NCBI RefSeq assembly: GCF_026262505.1 | Contig: NC_067205.1 | Coordinates: forward strand, 11,160,001-11,224,000 | Length of the DNA stretch: 64,000 nt | Direction: 5' to 3' | Source: Trichomonas vaginalis G3 | Lineage: Eukaryota; Parabasalia; Trichomonadida; Trichomonadidae | Part shown: piece by piece, positions 19,501 through 28,318 of the stretch | Layout of the letters: the number at the start of each line of letters is the position of its first letter | Position numbering within the stretch: the stretch's first letter is position 1 | Notes under the pieces: generated by a model | What the model was told of the DNA's origin: nothing | Seen by the model: only the letters and a program-made list of their open reading frames with translations | Database searches by the model: none | Program-made: the position numbers and the translations under genes

Positions 19501-22343
19501 CATTAAAACACAATACAATGCCTGCTCCTCCATTTACATTATCTAAAACAGAAGATACAATTCCTCCAAAGCAAACAACAGAGATTGTTGCTGGTTTTTC
19601 ATCAGTTAAAGCTGTTGTTGCCAAGAAACAGTTTATTTTCGAAATGCAAGCACCAGACAAATCTAAACAATATGGAACACATGTTCTTAACTTGCAAGGT
19701 GAAGCATTTGATTCTGTTTTCGATATTCAATACAGTCCAAAGCAGAATGCGATTGTTTTCGGAACTCTCAAAGTTAATCAATCTAAAAATGTTGTTATTA
19801 ACTTGAGAAGTCGTTCGAAATATCCATCTCAATTCACTTTAACACTTAATAATCATATACAACAATTAGTTAAAGTGAATCCGACAACAGGACCAATACC
19901 TGTTGGAGACAAAATGACTGCTTTAACATTCACTTTTTGTGCAAACAAATGTGTGAGTTTCAACAACTACAAAGTTGGAACAATTGTTGTAACTGATACA
20001 CAAACAAACGTTCAATGTTATAAAGCAGATATAATGATGCAAGCACAAACTGTGTTTAATACTTACGAAATCGCTCCGTTTGTTGATTTCGGACCAATAC
20101 AAGTTTCAACAAACAACACAAGAACATTGACATTGAAGAATACTGGACCTTTCCCAATGGAATACAACTTAGCAATGAAACCCGAACCTCCGCCAGTTAA
20201 AATTGTCAAAGGAAAAGAAGTTGTTGGAAAGCCACCGCCAACTCCGAAACCAAAGATGAGAAAAGGACAAGGAATGCAATTACAAATTGGCAATTTCGTT
20301 GTCTGTCCTTGCCAAGGAACAATACAACCAGGAGCAACAGCAAATATATCAGTTGAATTGCAAACAAATGTTGTTGGAAAAACTTCTTCAATTGCAACAT
20401 TAAAAGCAAGTGATACTGATGCTTCCAAGCCACAAATAAACGAAATAGAACTCAAGGCTGATGTCATTTCTCCTTCTTTGTTCAACCAAGATTACGAACC
20501 AATCTTTGCAGGAACAAACTTTTGTCTCAGAAATGATATCATTAAAAACAATGTCACTGCTTTCCTTGAAGATGAACACATGTTACACTTCGCTCCTTCG
20601 ATGCTTGGGCAGAAACAAACTGCTGTTATGCATGTTATCAACCCAACACCAATACAAGTAACAGCAGATGTCAATCTCAAGCCGAAAACGAAGTCAGGAA
20701 TGTCAACATTTCCTTTCGATGTTGGCAGCAAGCAAGTGACAATAGAAGCAAATGGTTCTGTTGATCTGCCAATCACATACATGCCAAACACTGAAGGCTC
20801 CTTTATTGGATACTTCGAGTGTATTGCGCGCGGTTCAACAGATCCAAAAGGTTCTATGTTGAAGTTTGTTGTAGAAGGAATTGCGGCTCTTCCAACAATT
20901 TCCGCTGACAAATCTAAAACAATTCCTCTTGGAAGAGTTTTGGTTGGTTCTTCAAGAGAAAGAGCTGTTGCTGTTAAAAACGATGGATTAATTCCAGCAA
21001 CATTTACAATTTCACAAAAATCCTGTCCATGCTTTACTCTCAAGGAGACTGAAACAGAGGTAACACTTAATCCTGGAAGACAATTCATGTTAACTGCTGT
21101 TTTCAATCCACAAAAAGTCCAAAGATACAATTTCGAAGTTAATTTGGCCGTTACAGAAAATCCAAAGTGTTCTTACTCATTTAACTTCGCAGGCGATGGT
21201 TTCTTCGATGATATTGTATTCGAAGGAGATGCTGCTTTCAGTGAAGATAGTGATGTCTCCTTTGCAAACACTGTTGTTGGAAGAAAAGCTGAATCTTTGT
21301 TCCTTGTCAGAAATATTTCATCAACAGATGTCAGATTTTTGTTGCCACAGCATCATGATTTCAGTTTTTCACCAAGAATTGTTCAGTTGCAAGCAGGTCA
21401 CCAGATAAGAGTTGACATGTCTTTCTTCTCCGATAAACCTGTTAAACACCAAGGAATTAAATTACCTGTTTCTTGGTTCAAACTTGAACAATGCTCTGGA
21501 GATTGGGATGATTCTTCAGCGCAAAAACAAAAAGGAACACAAGTCGTAGAGCCTCCTTTCAGAGTTTTAGGAGCAAAGCAGAAAGACTTGTACTTGAGAG
21601 TCACAGCAACAACAGATGTCATTAAATACACAATAGATACTCATGACATCGATTTCTCTCCAACAATGATGTATGAAACGAGATCTGTTGAAGTCAGATT
21701 AACAAATACTTCATCAATAAGATTGGAGTATGCATGGGAATTACAAAGGTTCACAGCTTTAAGAACAGATTACGCAACAACAAGGAAACCATGCTTCAAA
21801 GTTTTGCCTTCTTCTGGTACAGTTGATGGCGGAAAAACAACAGTTTTCAAAGTTGTTTTTGCGCCTGAAGAAGTTGATGATTTCACTGCGGAATTTATGT
21901 GTAAGATTCCTTTCTTAATTGGAAATCCTCCTGTTATTTCAATGAATGGTATCTCAAGGCGTCCGCTCTGCCACTTCGATGTCGATGTCTCTGATTACTT
22001 GACAAGAAGACATCCTGCTTATATCGATAATCCTTTGCCTGAAGATATCCAAGTTATTGAACTTTATTCGAAAGCTGTTGGCAGCAAAACAATCAAGAAA
22101 TTCGATGTTATCAATCCTACTTCGATGCCATACGAAGTAATCTTTAAGTGTGAAGATGAAAGCAACACAGCAATTCAGTGTTTGATGAGTGCGGCTTTGA
22201 TTTCTGCCGGAAGAAGATATTCTTTCGCATTTTCTTATTTACCAACATCAGTAAGGACTGTTGAATCGATATGGACATTCTCTATTCCAGTCCATAATAT
22301 ATCAAGGCATATACTGTTTGTAGGAAGAATTATGCCTGAATAA
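13536..22343 (+). CDS. HYDIN-like axonemal central-pair protein with ASH repeats and adenylate-kinase-like insert
   Basis: An 8.8-kb intronless gene coding for 2,935 residues. Dozens of 100-residue immunoglobulin-like ASH/MSP modules repeat motifs such as 'LTLSFPN', 'NTGQIPCEF', 'PNAGTIQAGESTPI' and 'DFGxxxxxxxxxxxxLTLKNN'. About residue 1,310 a P-loop domain begins (HGTKYSGKTSVSKYISEKFG, then an IIDGLNGFPEG segment), matching the adenylate-kinase-like domain found inside HYDIN. It is followed by a roughly 150-residue Lys/Glu-rich, caldesmon-like segment (about 1,455-1,600), and more ASH modules run to the end. Animal HYDIN is about 5,100 residues, so this is a compact version. In the family it builds the C2b projection of the central microtubule pair and is needed for flagellar beating. 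The start is the first ATG in the frame. Confidence 0.93.
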   Translation: MRRKPQVRVEPLTLSFPNTYITTTNRYAFQVFNDSTEQIKFEFRKFNSAGDEKSFLIRESVDETESKRTKNEMLLFKSDIFEFIPSSGTLWPKRFITVIALFHPSAPGPYTASPTLYIDRFKERHQMLLKGLALPAAAKFNISGINIGTVELGSVLEYEIELKNTGQIPCEFTIANKDVCGVKYEFNPNAGTIQAGESTPIRLTFTAGHVFVINEVFSAQINGNPKSTPSISLFGRIVGPKFLTSVNIIEFGRIACGTITTQRFELQNHSEIPFNFSWRVPEDGSFADREFNIIPSGGIAEPFSKTFITVELMPVSPKNIRKDLVLDIENFGQNLITIPIMADIIAPRIEITPNGFKLGAIFIHSQNILSMKMKNTSTIVTNYEFIPPTGLAGRQCAIEPVLSGGEIPPDTEVDFSVSLSANELGILDTFFNLHLLGTDILVPVHIEAVSVGPDVEFSTKKIDFGKINVLKEEKRILTLKNNSSIEAFYTGEISHEMFSVVPTEAVIKPGESLDVEINTYLVDAGRFETALIVKIKDIPQVVVPVKALGIGVPIVPSIDFDTINVGSIITEHPHQIPFTITNRGLRWCTVTFICQKPKTPNGTEVTFSVTPVMQDLEPNVPYDYVMTIQCPTPTEFECHCQCHASIGPMRVVMFSPEIFGQFNHPKLLFNPKEINYVHTHDYVQEEKTIKGPSPKPNLLPKQTQIVSIFNKAKFPVDFVAIPKDPFSLSKYEFHMEGESQEDIIVTFNADQKLDYFSNVIKQKIMFDMSHTKKFGFFATAEYQFPNLTFSETTIDYGVLLKNTEKSHEIILTNNSVLPVIFEWTLNDKTDDFDIYPIRGVFNPNESAKEYFTFTARTDSIESEAICHVDGGPDYTIKLKGGSDLITFNVTPKVIDLGAKRFSQSVNSSFVIENTSSCLINYELKVEHLTDLFITINDPIGQLNPSEKKTINFNVKTTHPQNYKERIIVCIGGVQDEFIDLLLNAQFDNIQIGESDKSSELSRTFTEFLSSRSIESPKKAQPFVCDSYEIDMGRIVLGDKKEKELPITSHSLCPIKCRIVATELENTGFYFEPMNFILDPNQTMNLKVIYDTSKREKLEENVKLTASIMMADGVQTPIVILADLVVPEFEVSLQNMNFESVIVGQWRSISFQVRNKNEIDVEFSVNNTNQVFSSNPQKAIIKAKSFANFDITFTPKESKPYENTLKIEADHSDKPFELPVKGIGERIIVEFDPPQLRVPTIQPFSTASESEVKIINKSKHHIEIFSYQFDFKNYADLRMSLTNTNSQAVFQNDSDSDDLPQSQRFVPCIIVHGTKYSGKTSVSKYISEKFGLPIVVLKDIWEKVESDAGADFISAFTLYISDPKYDDGFIIDGLNGFPEGNNDALIQKVIKTKASFEDLYKNPFTDFQHETFTSAERSLRFVLAGLNGQHVFLIALQMPEEVYQSRVESLESEEKKLKEQAHQERKQELINMNDEEYWALDPKEQESADKRRKASRDRVIKKAIEADEEKRLKEEKESKRKKKTSSSSHRSHSTSSKDRRREKSPDKDKKSRDKSPDKTPEEPEEKKHSKKEKKEKKDKKDKEQQKKQEQEMLPKEHKKRKIAIVPNDPLILEAVTFQFTLGSIASMIEKPKETFNVVNPTNVVGIDTAFIQNVCIQHVNTLMIWVDNQFKYIYESIDKFLPEFEKLETSIYKTFLPHTKKGISKKVIPPEISERPHYFKITSDDPVIEPPQQSPRKSGRTSRKGRSREPPMYPFLDEINLNDYTPRWKIDPEESKTITVSFNTNLIGEYNQNLYFGLVSTKTDIFKLPVTGFCIMPEICREPEQIFAKVLPKKTKKTAEAFTIKDNTYHFGMLLVTKEKPTKNGIPPYKAVLTIKNISEFNAEIATGIIECQNKAPWQIDVLSPLIKPNEQTTINVGIYPNATDVYNMTLLITVKDNPVPLRFSFSAEASQPTVTFSTAALDFGRILTKATMELPISITNNSQVPVMWSLKHNTMPAPPFTLSKTEDTIPPKQTTEIVAGFSSVKAVVAKKQFIFEMQAPDKSKQYGTHVLNLQGEAFDSVFDIQYSPKQNAIVFGTLKVNQSKNVVINLRSRSKYPSQFTLTLNNHIQQLVKVNPTTGPIPVGDKMTALTFTFCANKCVSFNNYKVGTIVVTDTQTNVQCYKADIMMQAQTVFNTYEIAPFVDFGPIQVSTNNTRTLTLKNTGPFPMEYNLAMKPEPPPVKIVKGKEVVGKPPPTPKPKMRKGQGMQLQIGNFVVCPCQGTIQPGATANISVELQTNVVGKTSSIATLKASDTDASKPQINEIELKADVISPSLFNQDYEPIFAGTNFCLRNDIIKNNVTAFLEDEHMLHFAPSMLGQKQTAVMHVINPTPIQVTADVNLKPKTKSGMSTFPFDVGSKQVTIEANGSVDLPITYMPNTEGSFIGYFECIARGSTDPKGSMLKFVVEGIAALPTISADKSKTIPLGRVLVGSSRERAVAVKNDGLIPATFTISQKSCPCFTLKETETEVTLNPGRQFMLTAVFNPQKVQRYNFEVNLAVTENPKCSYSFNFAGDGFFDDIVFEGDAAFSEDSDVSFANTVVGRKAESLFLVRNISSTDVRFLLPQHHDFSFSPRIVQLQAGHQIRVDMSFFSDKPVKHQGIKLPVSWFKLEQCSGDWDDSSAQKQKGTQVVEPPFRVLGAKQKDLYLRVTATTDVIKYTIDTHDIDFSPTMMYETRSVEVRLTNTSSIRLEYAWELQRFTALRTDYATTRKPCFKVLPSSGTVDGGKTTVFKVVFAPEEVDDFTAEFMCKIPFLIGNPPVISMNGISRRPLCHFDVDVSDYLTRRHPAYIDNPLPEDIQVIELYSKAVGSKTIKKFDVINPTSMPYEVIFKCEDESNTAIQCLMSAALISAGRRYSFAFSYLPTSVRTVESIWTFSIPVHNISRHILFVGRIMPE

Positions 22344-23254
22344 ATTTATTTTTTTGTAATATTATTTGATAATTAAAATAAAATGTTATTATTTGCAACA
22401 ATATTGTGCTTATTTATCAATAGAAACCCCTTTGAACAATGACAATCCTCTTTAAATAGTACAAAATAAAAATCCATCGTTTGGAAATTTCAACCACATA
22501 AAACAATATGAATTGTCATCGATAATAATCTTTTATTAGTTAAATGGATCAAAAATCTCCTTTTTTGGCTGAATTTATGATACTTTATCAGAGATCACAC
22601 ATATTTCATATATTAGTTTGAGTGTTAGAGCTTTAAATTGATGCATTTTTACATATATTTTTAAATAAAGATAAAAATGAAAATAAATAATCAAATCTCA
22701 CCGAATCAGATCAATTTCAGATAAAAAAGTTAATTTTTTAATTTTATTTTGGTTGATATATACTAAACAATATCTAAATATAACATATTTGACTTCGACT
22801 TAAAAAAAAATAATCGCGATCATTCAATTTTAAAACTTCGATATTAGAATTATAGTAAGATTGTGATGATATTAATTAATAAAAAACGTTTTTTAGTCTG
22901 AAATTTATCGTTCAAACCATCCTCACTCGAAGCGAAAATATCTGTTTTTAGTAGAATTGTCAATAAAATATATGGTTTACGATAATTCAGATTATCGTAT
23001 ATGAAAAATAGTTTTACACTTCCCTTCAAATTTTAAATACTATTCAAAACATAAATATTTTAAATTGTATCATTTTTCTGTGAAAATAATATTCAAGTAT
23101 AGTGTTTAGGTACAATATATTTCAACTTAGTCGATTTTATTCACAAATGTTTGAATTCCTTCCAGCTAATAATATTTAATGTTAGACTAATGTTTGCATT
23201 ATATATCGCCAAATCACCATTTTATTTCGAAGAAGCCGATAAATTTTTAATAGG
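22344..23254. other. AT-rich spacer
   Basis: About 900 bp of very AT-rich DNA between two same-strand genes, holding the HYDIN 3' end (stop overlapping TAAA). The sensor gene promoter should lie at the far end. No repeat or gene seen. Confidence 0.6.
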
Positions 23255-25633
23255 ATGGACTGTGGGGAAGAGTATATCCTCTTCCCCACGCCTCTTGACA
23301 AGAGAACCGAGGAGAATGGTAAAGGTCCTCCGGAAGATCTTGCGATAAACAAAATCAGTATGAATTTCGAAGCAAAGAAAAAATCCGCCAAGATTAATTC
23401 GTTTATGGTAAACTCGAAATACACAGCAAGGAAGACTATATTCGTTCTCGTATTTGGCATACTCGTAATAACTATTATGAACTTTGCAATAAACAACTTC
23501 GGTCGGGTATCAAAGGATATTATTGACAGCAGAACTATAGAATTTCTGGGTACAATGGGTGCGCAAGCGTCTATACATGTTACATTTATGCTGAAGAAAG
23601 CAGTATTCTTTTCTAATTTACTTTCACAGATATTAAGTGCGCCTTCCATCCTCGAAATGACGAAAGATAATGCAGGAAATGTCGTCAAAATGCTGGATTC
23701 GGCTCGTGCTTCAAGTGATGATAATATATTCTGGTGGGATCTGGCTCTAGAAGATGGAAATTACTTTTCTCTCTCATCTGATCAGCGAGAAAACATGAAA
23801 ACAGTTAGCTATGGCGAAATGAGTACCAAAACTTCTGATAGTTTTAACTATGTTTGGCTGATAAATATGACCTCAGAAATACCTCCGCGTGGCTACCCAG
23901 ATTCCAACTATAGTAGTGTCGAGAATGATTGGACAACATTCAACCAACCGTGGTATCAATACGTCAAACAAAATAATAAGAGTTCATGGATCTCTCCGTA
24001 TATTGATTTTTGGGGCGATATTCCGTTGATTCTAATATCATACGCGGTTCCTATCTACGATGGTCCCAATTTCACAGGAACCACAAGTCATACGATAACT
24101 TTACAAAAACTCAAATCGGAGCTGGTCAATTTATCGCCATCAGCGAATTCAAGGCTTGCATTGTTAGACCAAAGTGATAACCTAGTTGTTTCTACTTCTG
24201 CCGACTTAGGATTGGGAATTTCAAATAATACTCTCTTTGCCAACGGTTTAAGCTCAATAAATGATCCTGTGTGGCGATGTGTATACAACTACAACATTTC
24301 TACTCAATCACATGAAGGAGAATACTTATGTAACGTAAATGGAAGGAAACTGACATACAGAATGAACAAAATCAACCTCCTTATGAACAAAGAGATACAG
24401 TGGTCAATCATTGGAGCCATTTGTCAAAATGACTTCACCGATGAAATGAATAATTCTGTGAGAAGATTTACGGTTTCATTCAATATTCTGATAGAATTTG
24501 TGTTTGTTATTATTGGTGTGTTCCTTATGGTGAGAAATACCGCTGTTATTCACTTCCAAAACAGTAATTTACAAACAGAAAATCCGAAAAGCGACATTTT
24601 AGACGATTTAGAGGAAATCATTAGTAATATCACAGACCCTAATATCAATAATGAGATTATCAATATCTATCAAGACCTTATTTCAACAGATAACACATTA
24701 AAATACGATTATCACAGAATGTTGGCGAATATCAAAGATACGTATGTTCGATATGAAGTAATAGAGAAATTTACGCCTGAATTCATTACAGATGTCCCGA
24801 TTTTGAGCTTTAGAAGACGAGATGCAGCAGAAAAACTGATTTTTCCTGGCAGATTCCTTGTAGACTACGTAGTTCCAAGACAGCATGTTAAAGAAAACAT
24901 GCATGGAACAATTATCCAAATGTTTGTCACAATTAACAACGATGCGTTATTTGATTCGCAAAAATTGCAACAAGTGCTTAGTAATGTCATGGAGCAACTT
25001 CCAAGCAGCTCAATTGTACTAATGGCTGATAGTTTTAACCTTCTTCTTTTTCTAATAACGAATGGAATTCCTCCGATTCTTAATAACCACGATAAGGTCT
25101 TTTGCATGATGTTTCTGACTTTTGTCTTCCATGTTTCAATGGCGCGCAAGAAAAAATTCGGGAATATTGAAGAAAAATATTCTCTTTTTGAATGTGAAGA
25201 AGTTTACAGCTTTGTTGAGATGCTCCTTGACAATTTCAATGCTATTAAGCTTGACAGTGTTGGTTACGACTTCAAACGGTGGAAAAAAATTACAAATCAA
25301 ATTATTTCTTTTTTACCAGCATTATTCCTTGAAGAACAGCTTACCCTTCCCAAGAAATTCTTATTTAATATCAAAAATCGATCTGGAACTCTTACAGTCA
25401 ACGAAGAAAACCTTTTTTGCTCAATTTTAATTATAATTTCACAGTATTCGTATTTTTTAATCGACAATGAAACGTCGAATAATTTAATCAGCCTTATAAG
25501 AAACCCATTTCTCTTTCCGATTGAAGATCATATGACACACGAACGGTTAATCGTTAAATCAATCCTTAAACCTTGTTTCGAAGCAATTCATACTGTAATA
25601 CTTCCGTCTGTGACGGAGCCTATATTACCTTAA
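23255..25633 (+). CDS. two-TM sensor with extracellular double-Cache domain and PDE-like C-terminal region
   Basis: A 792-residue membrane protein. A first hydrophobic helix is at residues 61-80 and a second at about 407-427. Between them is a double-Cache-like ligand-binding domain with the signature PWYQYVKQNNKSSWISPYIDF then LILISYAVPIYDG (about 232-270). Such domains sense small extracellular molecules. The cytoplasmic 365 residues are helical. Their order of segments recalls class I cyclic-nucleotide phosphodiesterases (FECEEVYSFVEMLLDNF, TNQIISFLPALFLEE, AIHTVILPSVTEPIL), but I find none of the HxxxH/HD metal-binding motifs. If related, it would be a pseudo-enzyme or regulatory module. 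Trichomonads have many membrane cyclase and PDE-type sensors. The Cache call is firm; the PDE link is tentative. Confidence 0.7.
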   Translation: MDCGEEYILFPTPLDKRTEENGKGPPEDLAINKISMNFEAKKKSAKINSFMVNSKYTARKTIFVLVFGILVITIMNFAINNFGRVSKDIIDSRTIEFLGTMGAQASIHVTFMLKKAVFFSNLLSQILSAPSILEMTKDNAGNVVKMLDSARASSDDNIFWWDLALEDGNYFSLSSDQRENMKTVSYGEMSTKTSDSFNYVWLINMTSEIPPRGYPDSNYSSVENDWTTFNQPWYQYVKQNNKSSWISPYIDFWGDIPLILISYAVPIYDGPNFTGTTSHTITLQKLKSELVNLSPSANSRLALLDQSDNLVVSTSADLGLGISNNTLFANGLSSINDPVWRCVYNYNISTQSHEGEYLCNVNGRKLTYRMNKINLLMNKEIQWSIIGAICQNDFTDEMNNSVRRFTVSFNILIEFVFVIIGVFLMVRNTAVIHFQNSNLQTENPKSDILDDLEEIISNITDPNINNEIINIYQDLISTDNTLKYDYHRMLANIKDTYVRYEVIEKFTPEFITDVPILSFRRRDAAEKLIFPGRFLVDYVVPRQHVKENMHGTIIQMFVTINNDALFDSQKLQQVLSNVMEQLPSSSIVLMADSFNLLLFLITNGIPPILNNHDKVFCMMFLTFVFHVSMARKKKFGNIEEKYSLFECEEVYSFVEMLLDNFNAIKLDSVGYDFKRWKKITNQIISFLPALFLEEQLTLPKKFLFNIKNRSGTLTVNEENLFCSILIIISQYSYFLIDNETSNNLISLIRNPFLFPIEDHMTHERLIVKSILKPCFEAIHTVILPSVTEPILP

Positions 25634-26381
25634 CTTTATATTATTTTTTATTTTTAATTTTTTTTAATAAATTGTTTGTATTTTCGATTTTTTTTAAATG
25701 GGTTAACATAATAAGTTTTAATCAAGAAATAAACAAAAATCATGGTTACTTTGCACATGGTTAAGGGTGCACACGAGAGAATCATGTAAACTTCAGAATT
25801 TAGAACCTTATTTTTAAGCATTATCTTGGCTACCTATTTAGGCTCGAAAAGCAAAAAATATCAAAAAATACAACTTGACTCCATTATGACCCTTTCATGG
25901 AGGTAGTTTTTATCCGCTAGTATTTTCCCTTTGAATCTCTTTACAATTCGAAATCAAATTCAAACCTCAGTAGAAGAAAGGAAGAATCGACTTACTACGG
26001 TTGTAATACGAATAAATACATATATTTAATTATTTTTATTTACATAATAATTGTTTGAAGCTCATATTCCATCAAATTTTTAAATAAAAACATTAAAATG
26101 TTGAAAATGTTCATATATTTTAATAGGGTTTTGGCACTTTATTGAGGAATTACTACATACATAGTCGAACTGAACTTGATATTTTGAAATTTAAATTATT
26201 TATCAAAATTAAAATTTAACTTGAAATTTATAATTATTTAGTCATATTTTGCATAATTCTAAGTAGATTTTGTAAAAAATCAAGAAAGAAAAAAATTAAA
26301 GTGCTTTATTTTTTCTTTTTTATAATAATACATATTATTATATAATTAACATATTCATAATGTTTCACCCTTTCAAAAATA

Positions 26382-26418
26382 TAATCCTCCTCCTCTCAAA
26401 TAAACGTACATACGGGTG
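26382..26418 (+). repeat. 37-bp direct repeat, copy 1
   Basis: Begins TAATCCTCCTCCTCTCAAAT and ends GTACATACGGGTG. An identical copy lies at 26764-26800. Its GC-rich content stands out from the surrounding AT-rich DNA. Confidence 0.8.
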
Positions 26419-26763
26419 GCCTCTTTTTTCAAAAAATTAAAATTTGAAATTTTGGGCTCAAATATTAGAGATTTTTTCAACCTTCAACGATATATGTTGT
26501 CTATATCAGACCTCCTTTCTTTTTGATACTTAACATTGTTCCTAAATCATAGCCGTTAAGGCTGTTCTGAAAATATTTTTTTTTCGAAAAAGTTCGAAAA
26601 AAATTCTTAAAATTCAAAAAACCCTTAATTCCTGAAGATTTTGGAAAAAAGTTTTTACATGAACATGTGTATATTATATGAAGTATATTGATAAGGTAAA
26701 AATCAAATTTTATTGCATATTCATCGAGAAAATAAACTAACGAATCCCTCAAAATTGAGAGGG

Positions 26764-26800
26764 TAATCCTCCTCCTCTCAAATAAACGTACATACGGGTG
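26764..26800 (+). repeat. 37-bp direct repeat, copy 2
   Basis: Identical to 26382-26418 over all 37 bases. It runs directly into the right-hand inverted repeat at 26798. Confidence 0.8.
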
Positions 26801-26894
26801 CACCCTTAAAATTACAAATTGAAATAAAAAACAATAAAATAATATTATTAAAAACATATGATTGGAGATGTAATATCTAAGTAAATAAAAAATA

Positions 26895-27473
26895 TTACAC
26901 CGTGTTCGAAGAGAATGATCCGCGGGGGAACGGTGGGGTAAGAGGCTGATCAACATTCTTTTTCCTCTTGACATCTGGAGAACTAGAACAAGGACGAATA
27001 GTTTTTGGTGAATTAATCTTGATCTTTTGTTCCCTTATTGTTGTCTTGCCGTTCTTGTATTTAATTTGGATCGATTGGGACTGCAATTTTGGACTAATTG
27101 GGCCGAAGAATGGGCTAACTTCAGCGTCAGCAAGGTGAGCTTCAATGACAACATCAATGTCTTTGTGGATCTCATCTTGAGGCTTCATTTTTAAGTTCAA
27201 ACGACTAACAGCATTCAATGGGAGAATCTGAATGTTCATCTTAGCGTAAGATTTGAGCTCTCCATTCCCGATAATTTTGAAGAGAACTGTCCCGATTGGA
27301 TTATTTACGGGGATTTTGAAATGCTCTGGGATAGAAACATGTTGATTATTTTGAACTTGAATTTTTAGCTCAGTTTCGTCTTTGAAACCAATTGCGAGTT
27401 CGTGAGAGATATGTTGACACGCTTGTGGCAGTACTAATTCGATGATACGGATATATAATTCTTTTTGCGTCAT
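26895..27473 (-). CDS. unknown protein, beta-rich N-terminal domain and basic tail
   Basis: A 192-residue protein that I do not recognise. Residues 1-110 look like a beta-sandwich (HVSIPEHFKIPVNNPIGTVLFKIIG, SYAKMNIQILPLN), somewhat like C2 domains, though calcium ligands are not evident. The last 60 residues are Lys/Ser/Pro-rich and probably disordered (PDVKRKKNVDQPLTPPFPRG). Composition and codon use match the neighbouring genes. The ATG at 27473 is the only good start. Possible membrane-lipid or scaffold binding is speculation. Confidence 0.6.
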   Translation of the reverse strand: MTQKELYIRIIELVLPQACQHISHELAIGFKDETELKIQVQNNQHVSIPEHFKIPVNNPIGTVLFKIIGNGELKSYAKMNIQILPLNAVSRLNLKMKPQDEIHKDIDVVIEAHLADAEVSPFFGPISPKLQSQSIQIKYKNGKTTIREQKIKINSPKTIRPCSSSPDVKRKKNVDQPLTPPFPRGSFSSNTV

Positions 27474-28318
27474 TGATGTACGAATAATTAATAAAACAAA
27501 GAAAAAAATTAATTGTTGAAATTGTATTGATTTTTTCGGTTTTCCCAGAATTTCTGAGGCGCTCTCAATTTGATAATTAATTGAATTTAATATTAATGTA
27601 GGAGAAATATTAATAAAGAAAGAATATTTTGTTTTAGCAAATTACTGTTATTGTTCACAAACTCCACATTCATACCGCAAACAAACCCATTTTATGGGAA
27701 ATTATCAATGGTAATTATGTATCTAATACAACACAAACGAATGATTAAAAAGCTGTATACGTTGGGCTCTCAAATTAATTGTCTGACCACGGTTTGTTGT
27801 TTTTAATATTTTTATTGAATTAAGCATGAATAAAATAGTTTAACAATTATCTTTGATTTTGCTAAATTGTTTATTTCACCTCATAAAAAATTCAATGGAT
27901 AATATTCAGGAATGTAATGGAGAAAATTCAAAAATTATGATCAGCATATGATATAATTTGGTTTACAACTCTCATTAGCGAAAACTAATGACAAATGTCA
28001 GAAAAAATTCTTTTGCTTTTTATGATTGTCCCTCAGACATATTGAATACGCTTAAGCATAAAAAATCTAGTAGATAATTATAGTGTGTTCTCTTTAATCT
28101 CGATTTTGAATCAATTCTTTATTACAAGAACCCATTCAATTTAAACATTGAGGAACATAATAATATCATTCTAATGCATTGATCATCATGTTCGATAGAA
28201 AGTTCGTTTAGACTCAATCCATAACTGTATTTTTTTGAGTGACATAAACAGTGAATCATTAGCCCGGAAATGAGTATCTTCTTTGACTAATTTTGTTGGA
28301 AGGCGAGAGTAGTGTTGT
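27474..28318. other. AT-rich spacer
   Basis: No gene or repeat recognised between the promoter of the unknown gene and the foldback repeat. Confidence 0.55.

Larger units (their letters stand above)
25761..26809. repeat. 1.05-kb segment bounded by TTAAGGGTGCAC inverted repeats
   Basis: TTAAGGGTGCAC at 25761-25772 and its exact reverse complement at 26798-26809 frame a non-coding segment. The outer TTAA could be a target site of a piggyBac-type non-autonomous element, but the inverted repeat is short and I recognise no family. Treat as tentative. Confidence 0.3.
25634..26894. other. repeat-bearing spacer
   Basis: A 1.26-kb AT-rich spacer without a convincing gene. It holds a 12-bp terminal-inverted-repeat pair and two copies of a 37-bp direct repeat, listed separately. 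Confidence 0.6.

Noticed and set aside
26501-26974. 157-residue minus-strand open frame
   Set aside because: Overlaps the repeat-bearing spacer and the end of the gene at 26895; composition looks like translated AT-rich DNA.
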